Assembly (NCBI RefSeq): GCF_011299555.1
Contig: NZ_CP049857.1
Location: 2,418,001-2,482,000 of the forward strand
Reading direction: 5' to 3'
DNA from: Dysgonomonas sp. HDW5A
GTDB taxonomy: Bacteria > Bacteroidota > Bacteroidia > Bacteroidales > Dysgonomonadaceae
Length of the DNA stretch: 64,000 bases
Shown here one piece after another: positions 37,414 through 46,572 of this stretch. The notes below the pieces were generated by a model that saw nothing but the letters and a program-made list of their open reading frames with translations, was not told the DNA's origin and made no database searches. The translations under genes and the position numbers were made by a program. Position 1 is the stretch's first letter, and each line of letters begins with the position of its first letter.

Positions 37414-38433
37414 ATGAAAAGAACCCTGCTGTCGGTCTCTATTTGTTTAATGTGCACTCCTGTTTTTAGTCAATGGACTTCAAATGGTAATATTATAAGT
37501 ACAACGCAAAATGTAGGTATTGGAACAACGGCTCCTGCCTATAAGTTAGATGTGAATGGGGATGTAAGATCAAATAATGTTGTTTTGTCTCCTGGAGGAC
37601 AATTAAGTCCATTTCTCTCTGATAAATTTGCCTATAAAGAACAAATTATGGGTCAGTATGCTTTAGGATGGATGGCTGATTCTTGGAGTTCAGGCGGAAG
37701 AACTTTATGGCAAAGTGGATTTGGTGGTATTAAATTTTTCACAGCAGGTCAATTTCGCATGAGTATTCATGCTTCTGGTTATGTTGGTGTTGGAACCGAA
37801 ACTCCTGCCTGTAAGTTAGATGTTAATGGTGATGTAAGATCAAATAATGTTGTTTTGTCTCCTGGAGGACTATTAAGTCCATTTCTCTCTGATAAATTTG
37901 TTTATAAAGAACAGATTATGGGTCAGTATGCTTTAGGGTGGATGGTTGATTCTTGGGGTTCAGGCGGAAGAACTTTATGGCAAAGTGGATTTGGTGGTAT
38001 TAAGTTTTTCACAGCAGGTCAATTTCGCATGAGTATTCATGCTTCTGGGAATGTTGGTATCGGAACCGAAACCCCGACACAGAAATTAGATGTAAATGGC
38101 AATATAAGAGGTAACCATCTTTATGCTAACGGAACCGTTTTTGCCAATGAAGTAAAAGTTGAAGCAACAAAATGGTCGGATTTTGTGTTTGATAAAGAGT
38201 ACAAGCTACTGCCTTTAGAGGACGTGAAAGCTCATATCGAAGAACATAAACATCTTCCAGATGTTCCTTCCGAAAAGCAAGTGCTGGAAGAAGGAATCAA
38301 TGTAGCCGAAATGCAAGCCAAGTTGTTACAAAAGATCGAAGAGTTGACATTATATGTAATTCAACAAGATGCGAAGAATAAAGCTTTGGAGCAAGAGATG
38401 AAAGAACTTAAAGCTTCTTTTTCTAAAGAATAA
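37414..38433 (+). CDS. Exported fibre-like protein with a recent internal duplication
   Basis: The 339-residue product has a signal peptide (MKRTLLSVSICLMCTPVFS). It contains two nearly identical 90-residue units beginning NVGIGTTAPAYKLDVNGDV or YVGVGTETPACKLDVNGDV, and the start of a third. The last 90 residues (WSDFVFDKEYKLLPLEDVKAHIEEHKHLPDVPS is the region, then a coiled coil) are the C-terminal domain found in many Bacteroidetes tail-fibre-like exported proteins. These are thought to form trimeric surface fibres. No peptidase S74 catalytic residues are evident. It lies 29 bp after the MaoC gene. Confidence 0.75.
   Translation: MKRTLLSVSICLMCTPVFSQWTSNGNIISTTQNVGIGTTAPAYKLDVNGDVRSNNVVLSPGGQLSPFLSDKFAYKEQIMGQYALGWMADSWSSGGRTLWQSGFGGIKFFTAGQFRMSIHASGYVGVGTETPACKLDVNGDVRSNNVVLSPGGLLSPFLSDKFVYKEQIMGQYALGWMVDSWGSGGRTLWQSGFGGIKFFTAGQFRMSIHASGNVGIGTETPTQKLDVNGNIRGNHLYANGTVFANEVKVEATKWSDFVFDKEYKLLPLEDVKAHIEEHKHLPDVPSEKQVLEEGINVAEMQAKLLQKIEELTLYVIQQDAKNKALEQEMKELKASFSKE
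37511..38050 (+). repeat. Tandem duplication of a 270-bp unit inside the fibre gene
   Basis: Unit 1 (about 37511-37780) and unit 2 (about 37781-38050) align without gaps at an offset of 270 bp. I count about 16 differences by eye, roughly 94 percent identity. A third partial unit begins at 38051. Confidence 0.9.
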
Positions 38434-38456
38434 AGTTTTTCTAAAAGACGATTATC

Positions 38457-39551
38457 ATGAAAATAAAAGAAATACTACAAACAATAGAACATCTGGCTCC
38501 CCTGCCTTTGCAGGAGAGTTTCGATAATTGTGGAGTGCAGATTGGTGATGTAAGTCACGAAGTAAAGTCCGTACTTTTATGTATAGATGTTACCGAAGAT
38601 GTAATGGATGAGGCTATCCGTTTGGGATGTAATCTTGTTATATCGCATCATCCCTTGGCTTTTCGTAGTTTTAAATCTTTAACAGGCAAAAATTATGTAG
38701 AACGTTGCATGATAAAAGCTTGTAAACATGATATTGTTGTATATGCTGCACATACTAATTTAGATAATGCTGCTGGCGGAGTCAATTATCAATTAGCCAA
38801 AATACTCGATTTACAGCAAGTTAAGATTCTTGCACCGCAGAAAAGTAGTCTAGTAAAACTGGTAACATTTGTTCCGGTTGATTATGCTGAAAGTGTCCGT
38901 ACAGTATTGTTTAATGCCGGAGCGGGAAATATTGGTAACTACGATGCCTGTAGTTATAATATAGCAGGTGAAGGGACTTACAGGGCTGGCGAGAATGCAA
39001 ATCCATTTTTAGGAGAAAGGGGAGAATTGCATCGTGAAGCCGAAATCCGTATAGAGGTAATCCTTCCGGCCTTTAAGCAAAAAGAAATATTAAATGCTTT
39101 ACTGGCAATACATCCTTATGAAGAACCTGCGTATGATTTCTATAAGTTAGAAAACTCATGGTCGCAAGCCGGTAGTGGTATTGTGGGAACTCTGCCCGAT
39201 CCGATGGAAGAAGAAGACTTTCTCTATTATTTAAAAGATACTTTGCATTTGTCAAGCATTCAACATTCCACCTATCGAGGAACTATGATTCATGAGGTAG
39301 CTTTGTGTGGAGGAAGCGGAGCTTTTCTTATTCCTCAGGCGATTGGTTACGGAGCAGATATTTTCATAACAGGCGAAGCCAAATACAATGACTTTTACGA
39401 TGTCGAGGATAAAATCTTATTAGCAACCGTAGGACACTATGAATCAGAAGTATGCACAAAGGATATATTTTATGATTTAATTTCGGCAAAGCATCCCGAA
39501 GTAGAATTAAATCTCTCTCAATTTGATGTGAATCCAGTAAAGTATCTGTAA
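38457..39551 (+). CDS. Nif3-like dinuclear metal-centre protein
   Basis: The 364-residue product matches the NIF3/GCH1-type-1-like family with the central inserted domain. Metal-ligand regions are ISHHPLAFRSFKSLTG and AAHTNLDNAAGGVN in the N-terminal half, and ITGEAKYNDFYD and GHYESE near the end. CxxCG is absent, as in the family. It forms a hexameric toroid with two metals per subunit; the physiological role is unsettled, with GTP cyclohydrolase activity suggested for some members. The start at 38457 follows the fibre gene by 23 bp. A zinc-ribbon protein gene lies downstream, a common pairing. Confidence 0.92.
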   Translation: MKIKEILQTIEHLAPLPLQESFDNCGVQIGDVSHEVKSVLLCIDVTEDVMDEAIRLGCNLVISHHPLAFRSFKSLTGKNYVERCMIKACKHDIVVYAAHTNLDNAAGGVNYQLAKILDLQQVKILAPQKSSLVKLVTFVPVDYAESVRTVLFNAGAGNIGNYDACSYNIAGEGTYRAGENANPFLGERGELHREAEIRIEVILPAFKQKEILNALLAIHPYEEPAYDFYKLENSWSQAGSGIVGTLPDPMEEEDFLYYLKDTLHLSSIQHSTYRGTMIHEVALCGGSGAFLIPQAIGYGADIFITGEAKYNDFYDVEDKILLATVGHYESEVCTKDIFYDLISAKHPEVELNLSQFDVNPVKYL

Positions 39552-39658
39552 TTTAAGTTCGCAGAGCGTTTATTTCTTTAACGGGCAAGTGAGTGATAGA
39601 TAGTTTATTCTTTAAATATTTTCTTTTGCTTATAGCTGATATTATAATGAAAATATAG

Positions 39659-39666
39659 TATCTTTG
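39659..39666 (+). promoter_or_regulatory. Possible -7 box of the zinc-ribbon gene
   Basis: TATCTTTG matches TAnnTTTG, 168 bp before the start. The -33 element is not clear. Confidence 0.4.
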
Positions 39667-39833
39667 TATTCGAATTGTGATAAGTAAATAACAATTCTGT
39701 GTATAGATGTGGTGATATACTCCCTCTGAAATACTGCAATGTAGTAAATAAAGAAGCGAAATGTTGAGCTTTTTGTTTGCTGCATTTTTTTATTCCTGTG
39801 CTGTGTAGTAATAACTTAAAAACAAAATATAAA

Positions 39834-40610
39834 ATGGCAAAGAAACAAGCTGAAAAAGAAATTGCAGTAGAAGATAAGCTAAGAACGCTTTATAGTCTGC
39901 AAGAAAAATTATCTGAAGTAGATAAAATCAAGATTCTTCGTGGTGAGTTGCCTTTAGAGGTTGCTGACTTAGATGATGAGATTGCAGGTCTTAAAACCCG
40001 TGTTGGAAAATACGAGTCGGATCTTAAAGAGTTTGAAGCTGCTGTTACTCAACAAAAACAAAAAATTCAGGATTGTACTTTGAAAATCGAGAAGTATAAA
40101 GAACAACTTGATAATGTACGTAACAATCGTGAATACGATCACCTGAGCAAAGAAATAGAATTCGAAACGCTGGAAATCGAATTGTCAGAAAAGCGTATCA
40201 AAGAATTTACACAAAATGTAAAGAATTTGAAAGAGCAAATCGAAACAAGCCATACTTTTCTTACTGATCGTTCTGCTGACTTGGCACAAAAGAAAGAAGA
40301 ATTAGATGAGATCGTTTCGGAAACAAAACAGCAAGAAGAAGTTTTGAGAGAAGAGATAAAAGGAATCGAAGCAGAGGTAGAACCTCGCCTTCTTCAGGCT
40401 TTCAAGCGTATTCGTAAAAGTGCACGTAATGGTTTGGCAATTGTTTCTATTGAGCGTGGTGCTTGTGGAGGTTGTTTCAATAAAATACCACCACAAAAAC
40501 AAATGGACATTAAACTAGGAAAGAAAATCCTGGTATGCGAATATTGTGGACGTATTATGGTAGACACCGAATTGATAAATAATGTAGGTTTCTTACCTTT
40601 AGATTTGTAA
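39834..40610 (+). CDS. Coiled-coil zinc-ribbon protein (CT398/DUF164-like)
   Basis: From ATG 39834 the product is 258 residues; the longer frame from 39777 adds an unrelated hydrophobic tail and is less likely. About 190 residues of coiled coil rich in Glu and Lys lead to a C4 zinc ribbon (CGGCFNKIPP, then CEYCGRIMV). The family is cytoplasmic, and its role is not firmly known. Pairing with the Nif3-like gene is widespread in bacteria, which supports the call. A hairpin terminator follows. Confidence 0.88.
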   Translation: MAKKQAEKEIAVEDKLRTLYSLQEKLSEVDKIKILRGELPLEVADLDDEIAGLKTRVGKYESDLKEFEAAVTQQKQKIQDCTLKIEKYKEQLDNVRNNREYDHLSKEIEFETLEIELSEKRIKEFTQNVKNLKEQIETSHTFLTDRSADLAQKKEELDEIVSETKQQEEVLREEIKGIEAEVEPRLLQAFKRIRKSARNGLAIVSIERGACGGCFNKIPPQKQMDIKLGKKILVCEYCGRIMVDTELINNVGFLPLDL

Positions 40611-40632
40611 GAAAATCATACTACAATAAAAC

Positions 40633-40669
40633 AGAGCCCTTTGAATAATTATTCAAGGGGCTCTTTGTT
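40633..40669 (+). terminator. Terminator after the zinc-ribbon gene
   Basis: AGAGCCCTTTGAAT pairs with ATTCAAGGGGCTCT (one wobble), loop AATT, followed by TTGTTTTT. Confidence 0.85.
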
Positions 40670-40722
40670 TTTATAAAAGTACTTTTATACCTATTAAAAA
40701 GAGTAACTTTTCATTAAAAAAG

Positions 40723-40730
40723 TATCTTTG
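40723..40730 (+). promoter_or_regulatory. Candidate -7 box of the exopolysaccharide operon
   Basis: TATCTTTG matches TAnnTTTG about 104 bp before the first gene. A TTTT/TTTC stretch near 40700 could serve as a poor -33 box. Confidence 0.45.
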
Positions 40731-40833
40731 TCATTCAGAGTATAATTTCTATAGACTATAGGCGTTATAATTTTAACTCGGTTTTCTCGTTTTTACTTTT
40801 TAGGTAAGTGTTATAAGTATAAAAAAATAATAA

Positions 40834-41634
40834 ATGAAGAGATATCATTTTCTACTATTCATTGGAATAATCATTCTTTGTAGTTCGTGTGGAACAACAA
40901 AAAAATTCTCATATTTTCAAGATTTAGATGAGTATCTGCAAAAAGAGGTGGCGATGTCCGATTCGGTTCAGGAAATAAGAATAAAACCGAATGATCAGTT
41001 GGCAATAGTAGTATCATCCGTAAGCGCTCAAGCTGTAGCACCATTTAATCTACCCACAGCCGCAGCTATGTCTCCTAATGGTTTAAGCCAAAATTCATTA
41101 CCTTCTTATTTGGTAGATAGTGAGGGCGAAATTAATTTCCCAACTTTAGGTAAGATCAGGTTGGAAGGACTATCATTGGAAGAAGCGGTCGGTTTGTTGC
41201 AAATGCGACTGGAGGATTATGTGAAAGACCCGATTGTTAATATTCAGATACTTAATTTCAGAGTGTCTGTGCTTGGCTCGGTTAATGCTCCGGGACCTTT
41301 TTATTTTACAGGGCAAAGAGTATCTATATTAGATGCAATAGCTAATGCCCGTGATCTGACTCTTTATGGCAGGCGCGATAATGTATTGTTGATTCGTGAA
41401 AATGGAGGAAAAAAAGAGTTTATACGTTTCGATTTGACTAATAGCAATAGTGTATTTTCTTCGAAATATTTCTATCTGCAACAGAATGACATTGTTTATG
41501 TAGAGTCTAATAAGGAACATCAGAAAGATTCACAAATGAGTCAGCAGAAACAATTTAATCTGACACTGATAAGTACAGCTATAACAAGTGTTATTGCTAC
41601 CATATCGTTAATCATAGCAGTGTCTAATAAATAG
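40834..41634 (+). CDS. Polysaccharide export outer-membrane lipoprotein (Wza-like)
   Basis: The 266-residue product has a lipoprotein signal (CSSCGTTKK, Cys about 19). It has a poly-export domain (IRIKPNDQLAIVVSS...GEINFPTLGKIRLEGLSLEEA, about residues 48-125) and an SLBB-like domain (VSVLGSVNAPGPFYFTGQRVSILDAIA). A C-terminal membrane helix (about 240-262) is typical of Bacteroidetes Wza relatives. It forms the outer-membrane channel for a polymer pushed by the Wzc-like protein encoded next (18 bp gap). Confidence 0.9.
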   Translation: MKRYHFLLFIGIIILCSSCGTTKKFSYFQDLDEYLQKEVAMSDSVQEIRIKPNDQLAIVVSSVSAQAVAPFNLPTAAAMSPNGLSQNSLPSYLVDSEGEINFPTLGKIRLEGLSLEEAVGLLQMRLEDYVKDPIVNIQILNFRVSVLGSVNAPGPFYFTGQRVSILDAIANARDLTLYGRRDNVLLIRENGGKKEFIRFDLTNSNSVFSSKYFYLQQNDIVYVESNKEHQKDSQMSQQKQFNLTLISTAITSVIATISLIIAVSNK

Positions 41635-41652
41635 AGTATAACACTTTTTGAT

Positions 41653-43962
41653 ATGAGTGCAAAAAAGAAATCGGAATTTGTTAATGTAGGAGATGTAATC
41701 CTCAAATATACACGATATTGGAAGTGGTTCCTTTTGTCGGGAATAACTTGTCTGTTTATCGCTATCGCTTATCTGAAAACGGTAGATCCTACTTATTTAA
41801 TAGTTTCGAATGTAAAACTAAGAACAGAAGCTGAGGGGGCTAAGATTGCCTCTTCCCTTGTGCGTAGTTTCGGGTTAGGAGGTTTAGCGGATTCGGACAA
41901 TATTGACGATGAGGCGGCTGTTATGTCCTCACAATCGCATATGCGTGATATGATTTACGAGTTGGGATTATATACGACTTACGACTTGAAGAAATTCCCT
42001 TTCGATAAATCCATGTATAATACCTCTCCATTGGTTATTAGTGTCGATAGATCGGTTATGGATACTTTATCGATGCCTATTAAGTTTAAGATTGATGTAA
42101 AGGGTAAATCTGTTGAGGTAAAAGCCGAGATTGACGGGGATAAGGTAGGGGAGTTTCAGTTTAACTCATTACCTGCCGATGTTAAGACTCCCTATGGCAG
42201 TTTTTCTTTAAACTATTCGGGCAAATCTATTGGTAAAGATAGTTATACGATAGAAGTATTTTTATCAGGTTTAGACTATGCAGCTGAGAAGTTCCGAAGT
42301 CGGATTATGATTGGTGCAGCAGGTAATAGTTCGGATATAATCAGCTTGAGCGTTAGAGATGTAAATAGAGAACGGGGCAAAGATATACTGAATAAACTGG
42401 TAGAGTTATACAATATCGATGCAAAATCGGATAAGAACAGAGAAGCTGAAAATACTGCCGATTTTATAAAGGAGCGTATCAACCTTTTAGCTTCTGAATT
42501 GAACGATTTAGAGAAATATCTTGAAAACTTCAAGAAACAAAATAATATAACAGACATTACGGCTGAATCTACTGTCTTTATTGAGAAATACAATGATCTT
42601 CAAGAGAAAAATACGGAGATTGATATTCAATTGAGTATAGCCGATATGTTGGAGAATTTTATTTCTGACCCTAAAAATAAATATGAACTGATTCCGACTA
42701 ATACGGCTGTTTCGAGTAATGCTTTGGAGGCAATTCGTTCATATAATGCTGCTTTATTGGAAAGGAGCCACTTGTTACAAAATAGTACAGATAAAAATCC
42801 TGCTGTTGTTGTAATGAATGAACAAATCGGATTACTGAGAAAGAATGTAGAAACCAGTATTCGCAATGCACGTAAAGATATTAGTATTCGCAAGAAAGAT
42901 TGGGCAGGGCTTGAAGGAGAGATGCAATCTCGCATGTCAGAAATGCCCAGACAGGAACGTGAATATCTGGAGATTGAACGTCAGAGAAAAGTGAAATCAG
43001 ACCTTTATATATTCTTGTTGACAAAAATGGAGGAAACTCAATTGACGTTGGCTTCGACTACGCCTAAAGCAAAAGTAATTGATGGAGCGTATAATATATG
43101 GAAACCTGTTGCGCCCCGTAAGATGATAACGTTGGGTATTGCTCTGCTTTTTGCGGCAATGATTCCTATTCTGATTATTTATCTGCTGGATATATTTAAA
43201 ACTAAAATAGCATCGAAAGACGAATTGGAAGAGGCTACATCAGTGCCTGTCTTGGGTGAAATCTGTCTTGATAAAAATGCCGGAAATGTTGCTGTTGCCG
43301 AGGGCGTGAGTACTTCTACTGCCGAGTTGTTCAGGTTGGTGAGGACTAACCTTCAATTCCTGATGAAGAAAGATGATAAGGTAATCTTAGTAACATCAAG
43401 TGTGAGTGGTGAGGGTAAATCTTTCTTTACAGTCAATTTGGCATTATCGTTTTCATTGATTAAAAATAAAAAAGTGGTATTGGTCGGGCTGGATATTCGT
43501 AACCCGAAACTGACCGAATATTTAAGTATAAACAGAAAAGATGGTATGACCTTGTATTTGGCTTCGGATGATATGAAACCCGAAGAGATTATAATACATC
43601 GTCCCGATCTGCATCCCAATGTATATGTAGTTCCTGCGGGACCTATCCCCCCCAATCCATCGGAATTATTGCTGAATGATCGCTTGGAGGAAATGTTCAC
43701 CTATTTGCGTGCGAACTTCGACTATATAATAGTTGATACAGCTCCTGTGGGAATGGTTTCCGATACATTCTGTCTCGATAGGATTTCCGATATAACGGTA
43801 TACCTGTTTAGAGCAAATTATACAAACAAATCGTATCTGAAATTAGCAGAGTCGATTGTTGAAGAACAGAAATTGAAAAAACTGTCCATCGTAATAAATG
43901 GAACCACTACCAAAGCCGCTTATGGTTATGGATATGGTGCAAATACAGGCAAACCAAAATAA
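41653..43962 (+). CDS. Wzc-like polysaccharide co-polymerase/tyrosine kinase
   Basis: The 769-residue product has two membrane helices (about residues 24-42 and 494-514) around a long periplasmic Wzz/coiled-coil domain. The cytoplasmic kinase carries Walker A SGEGKSFFTVNLAL, a Walker A' like GLDIRNPKL and Walker B YIIVDTAPVG. The C-terminus AYGYGYG is a short tyrosine cluster, probably the autophosphorylation site. It controls chain length and export together with the Wza-like protein. All kinase motifs look intact. Confidence 0.92.
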   Translation: MSAKKKSEFVNVGDVILKYTRYWKWFLLSGITCLFIAIAYLKTVDPTYLIVSNVKLRTEAEGAKIASSLVRSFGLGGLADSDNIDDEAAVMSSQSHMRDMIYELGLYTTYDLKKFPFDKSMYNTSPLVISVDRSVMDTLSMPIKFKIDVKGKSVEVKAEIDGDKVGEFQFNSLPADVKTPYGSFSLNYSGKSIGKDSYTIEVFLSGLDYAAEKFRSRIMIGAAGNSSDIISLSVRDVNRERGKDILNKLVELYNIDAKSDKNREAENTADFIKERINLLASELNDLEKYLENFKKQNNITDITAESTVFIEKYNDLQEKNTEIDIQLSIADMLENFISDPKNKYELIPTNTAVSSNALEAIRSYNAALLERSHLLQNSTDKNPAVVVMNEQIGLLRKNVETSIRNARKDISIRKKDWAGLEGEMQSRMSEMPRQEREYLEIERQRKVKSDLYIFLLTKMEETQLTLASTTPKAKVIDGAYNIWKPVAPRKMITLGIALLFAAMIPILIIYLLDIFKTKIASKDELEEATSVPVLGEICLDKNAGNVAVAEGVSTSTAELFRLVRTNLQFLMKKDDKVILVTSSVSGEGKSFFTVNLALSFSLIKNKKVVLVGLDIRNPKLTEYLSINRKDGMTLYLASDDMKPEEIIIHRPDLHPNVYVVPAGPIPPNPSELLLNDRLEEMFTYLRANFDYIIVDTAPVGMVSDTFCLDRISDITVYLFRANYTNKSYLKLAESIVEEQKLKKLSIVINGTTTKAAYGYGYGANTGKPK

Positions 43963-43971
43963 CACAAGATA

Positions 43972-45375
43972 TTGAGTAAAATAGTTATCACCAGAAAAGA
44001 TGTTGTATGGGGATATGTAGCTCAAGGCTGTAATATTGGGGCTAATATTTTCATATTGCCTGCTATTTTTCGTTATTTACCATCCAATACGTTGGGTATT
44101 TGGTACATTTTTGTCAATCTCGGCATGTTTGCCACACTTATCGGTTTGGTGTTTCAGACCTCTTTTTCCCGCAATATATCTTATGCTTTTGGCGGTGCTA
44201 CTTCTTTGATTAAAGAGGGTATTGATTCTGATGCCGATGTGTTGGGAGAATCTAATTTTCCACTGATCAAAAGCCTTATACATGCTATGCGTCGCTTTTA
44301 TGGCTACGTGTCAGCTGTTATGATCGTTTTTCTGATACTGATTGGTTCGTTATATATTCGCCACTTGTCTAGAGATTTGCACGATCAGGATGTTATTATA
44401 ACTTCTTGGATTCTCTATTCATTGAGTGTTGTAGCCAGTTTTTATTGTCTTTATTTCAGTTGTATACTTCAAGGACGCGGATATATTAAAGAATATAATC
44501 AGCTTGTCATCATCAACAGGTTGGTGTACATGGTTTTGGTTTTCGGACTGTTGTATTCGGGATATGGAATCTTAGGAATTGCAATAGCCAATTGTATCTC
44601 TACTATTATTAATTTTATTGTAGGAGATATTTTGGCATATAAAGATGGACTAAGACAAACTCTTAAACAAACTAAAATACAGGCTAAAGACCTCATGGGG
44701 ATTATTTGGCAAAACACCTATAAATTGGGTTTGGCTAATATGGCATTATTTTTTTCCACAAGAGGAAGTCTGTTTTATGCTTCTTTGTTTTTGCCTCTGG
44801 CTACTGTAGCAAAATACGGGTTGAGTATACAGGTGGTAAATGTCTTTGGAAGTGTATCTTTACTTTATTACTATAGCTATTCAACTTATATTTCGCAAAG
44901 TTGGGTGACTAAAGAACTGGATGTTATTCGTCGTATTTATTCCAAGAGTCTGGTGCTTTTCTTATTCATATATATTGTAGGTTGTATTTCAATATTGCTT
45001 TTTGGTGATTGGGCGTTAGATTTTATTGGTAGTGGTACTACGTTTTTACCTACTTTGCCTTTGGCGTTATTATTTGTAGTGTACTTACTGGATTCTAATC
45101 AGACATTGGCGTTGAATTTAATATCTTCCGAAAATAAAGTACCTTATCTGGCATCATCTTTATGGTCGGCATTAGGGATTTTCATTCTGATACCTGTTTT
45201 TATTCGGTATTTTGATTGGGGAATTGTAGGAGCTATTTTAGCGGTTGGTGTTGTTCAGCTTTGTTATCAGAACTGGAAATGGGTTTTGACTGTTTCCGAA
45301 GGGTTTGGTATGAGCTATGTGCAGCAGATTAAGTACGGAGTGTCTAATTGGCTAGGTAAAGAAAGGAGCTGGTAA
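43972..45375 (+). CDS. Polysaccharide flippase, Wzx-like membrane protein
   Basis: The 467-residue product has about 12-14 membrane helices and the MATE/Wzx overall shape, beginning RKDVVWGYVAQGCNIGANIFILPAIFRYLP. The start appears to be TTG at 43972, 9 bp past the wzc stop; no ATG lies near. It should flip lipid-linked repeat units across the inner membrane. Its stop overlaps the next start by one base (TAATG), so coupling is tight. Confidence 0.82.
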   Translation: MSKIVITRKDVVWGYVAQGCNIGANIFILPAIFRYLPSNTLGIWYIFVNLGMFATLIGLVFQTSFSRNISYAFGGATSLIKEGIDSDADVLGESNFPLIKSLIHAMRRFYGYVSAVMIVFLILIGSLYIRHLSRDLHDQDVIITSWILYSLSVVASFYCLYFSCILQGRGYIKEYNQLVIINRLVYMVLVFGLLYSGYGILGIAIANCISTIINFIVGDILAYKDGLRQTLKQTKIQAKDLMGIIWQNTYKLGLANMALFFSTRGSLFYASLFLPLATVAKYGLSIQVVNVFGSVSLLYYYSYSTYISQSWVTKELDVIRRIYSKSLVLFLFIYIVGCISILLFGDWALDFIGSGTTFLPTLPLALLFVVYLLDSNQTLALNLISSENKVPYLASSLWSALGIFILIPVFIRYFDWGIVGAILAVGVVQLCYQNWKWVLTVSEGFGMSYVQQIKYGVSNWLGKERSW

Positions 45376-46493
45376 TGAATGAAGTTTTAGAGAAAATAAG
45401 ACGACCAAGTATATTCATTCTGTTATTGATTCTCAATCTCAGATTCCTGTTTACGGTTGTGTTGGGGGAAAGGCAAGAGATATTGACTATTCTCACTTTT
45501 TTCTTTTTCCTTTTGTCGTTCGATTATACAGCCATGCGTCGGGAGTATTTATATTGGTTGGGGATACTTATTATCGTATCTCTGGCACAATTCACACCTT
45601 ATAAACAGAATGTGCTGACCCCTATTGTTTTGATGCAATGTATATCGACACTTAATCTTAAAACCTATTTACGATACAACATAATTATATTGGGAGGCAC
45701 AGCCTTGTTAATGCTTCTGTTTGTGGGAACAGGACAGATGATTCAAGCGGAAGCCATCAGTACAATACGCATACGTTACGATTTTGGCTACGGACATCCC
45801 AATGCAGCGGCACTTTATTATTGGGGACTGTTTATTTCGATATTGTTATATTGTTATGTCTCCAAGTATCGTAATTTTATATGGATACTCCTGGCCTTTT
45901 TGCTTTTAGTATCTACTTATTTGTATGTGGAGACCGACTCACGTAGCTTTATTTTTGCAGTAATAAGCTTTATTCTGGTCTTGTGTTATTTTAGTTTGCG
46001 ATCAAGATTTAAACGAGATTACAGAATCGGTTATTCCCGATATGTACTATATCTGTTGCCGATCGTATTTGTGGTATTGACTATTTATTTTGCCATAAAT
46101 GTGAATGATTATCCTGTCTTAAATATACTGTTAAGCAAGAGACTTACTTTATATAAAGAGTTATTGGATGGGTTAACCCCTTTGCAATATCTTTTGGGTA
46201 CAACGGCATTCGATTATATTATCGTTGATAACTCGTATCTGCATTTGTTATTCGAAGCAGGAGTTTTAGTCTTTGTTTATTTTGTGTGGCTATGGTTCTT
46301 TGCGGTAAAAAATATGGTAAAACAGCAGAGTTTTATTTTAATAGCGGTTTTTATCAGCTTTTTGGTATACGGATTGATGGAATCGTTGTTATTATATAGT
46401 GTGATAATTGGTAATAATATTTTCTGGGTATTATTATATCGTTATCGATACGAGGAAGATGAGTTATTTGATCCTGAGTCGAAGGTAGATTGA
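45375..46493 (+). CDS. Putative polysaccharide polymerase, Wzy-like
   Basis: The 372-residue product is a polytopic membrane protein of about ten helices with a large loop (about residues 240-295) containing RLTLYKELLDGLTPLQYLLGTTAFDYIIVDNSYLH as the region. This is the usual feature of Wzy/O-antigen ligase-like proteins. The sequence is otherwise poorly conserved, as always in this family. Its place between flippase and glycosyltransferases supports a polymerase. An alternative is an O-antigen ligase. Confidence 0.7.
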   Translation: MNEVLEKIRRPSIFILLLILNLRFLFTVVLGERQEILTILTFFFFLLSFDYTAMRREYLYWLGILIIVSLAQFTPYKQNVLTPIVLMQCISTLNLKTYLRYNIIILGGTALLMLLFVGTGQMIQAEAISTIRIRYDFGYGHPNAAALYYWGLFISILLYCYVSKYRNFIWILLAFLLLVSTYLYVETDSRSFIFAVISFILVLCYFSLRSRFKRDYRIGYSRYVLYLLPIVFVVLTIYFAINVNDYPVLNILLSKRLTLYKELLDGLTPLQYLLGTTAFDYIIVDNSYLHLLFEAGVLVFVYFVWLWFFAVKNMVKQQSFILIAVFISFLVYGLMESLLLYSVIIGNNIFWVLLYRYRYEEDELFDPESKVD

Positions 46494-46572
46494 ATATAAT
46501 CATATGTGTTTGAAATAATGAGCGACTATTTTGTTATATAATAATCTGTTGAATTAAAGAACAACTCGAAAA

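Noticed and set aside
39777-39833. Longer N-terminus for the zinc-ribbon protein from 39777.
   Set aside because: The added residues are hydrophobic and unrelated; a normal start follows at 39834.
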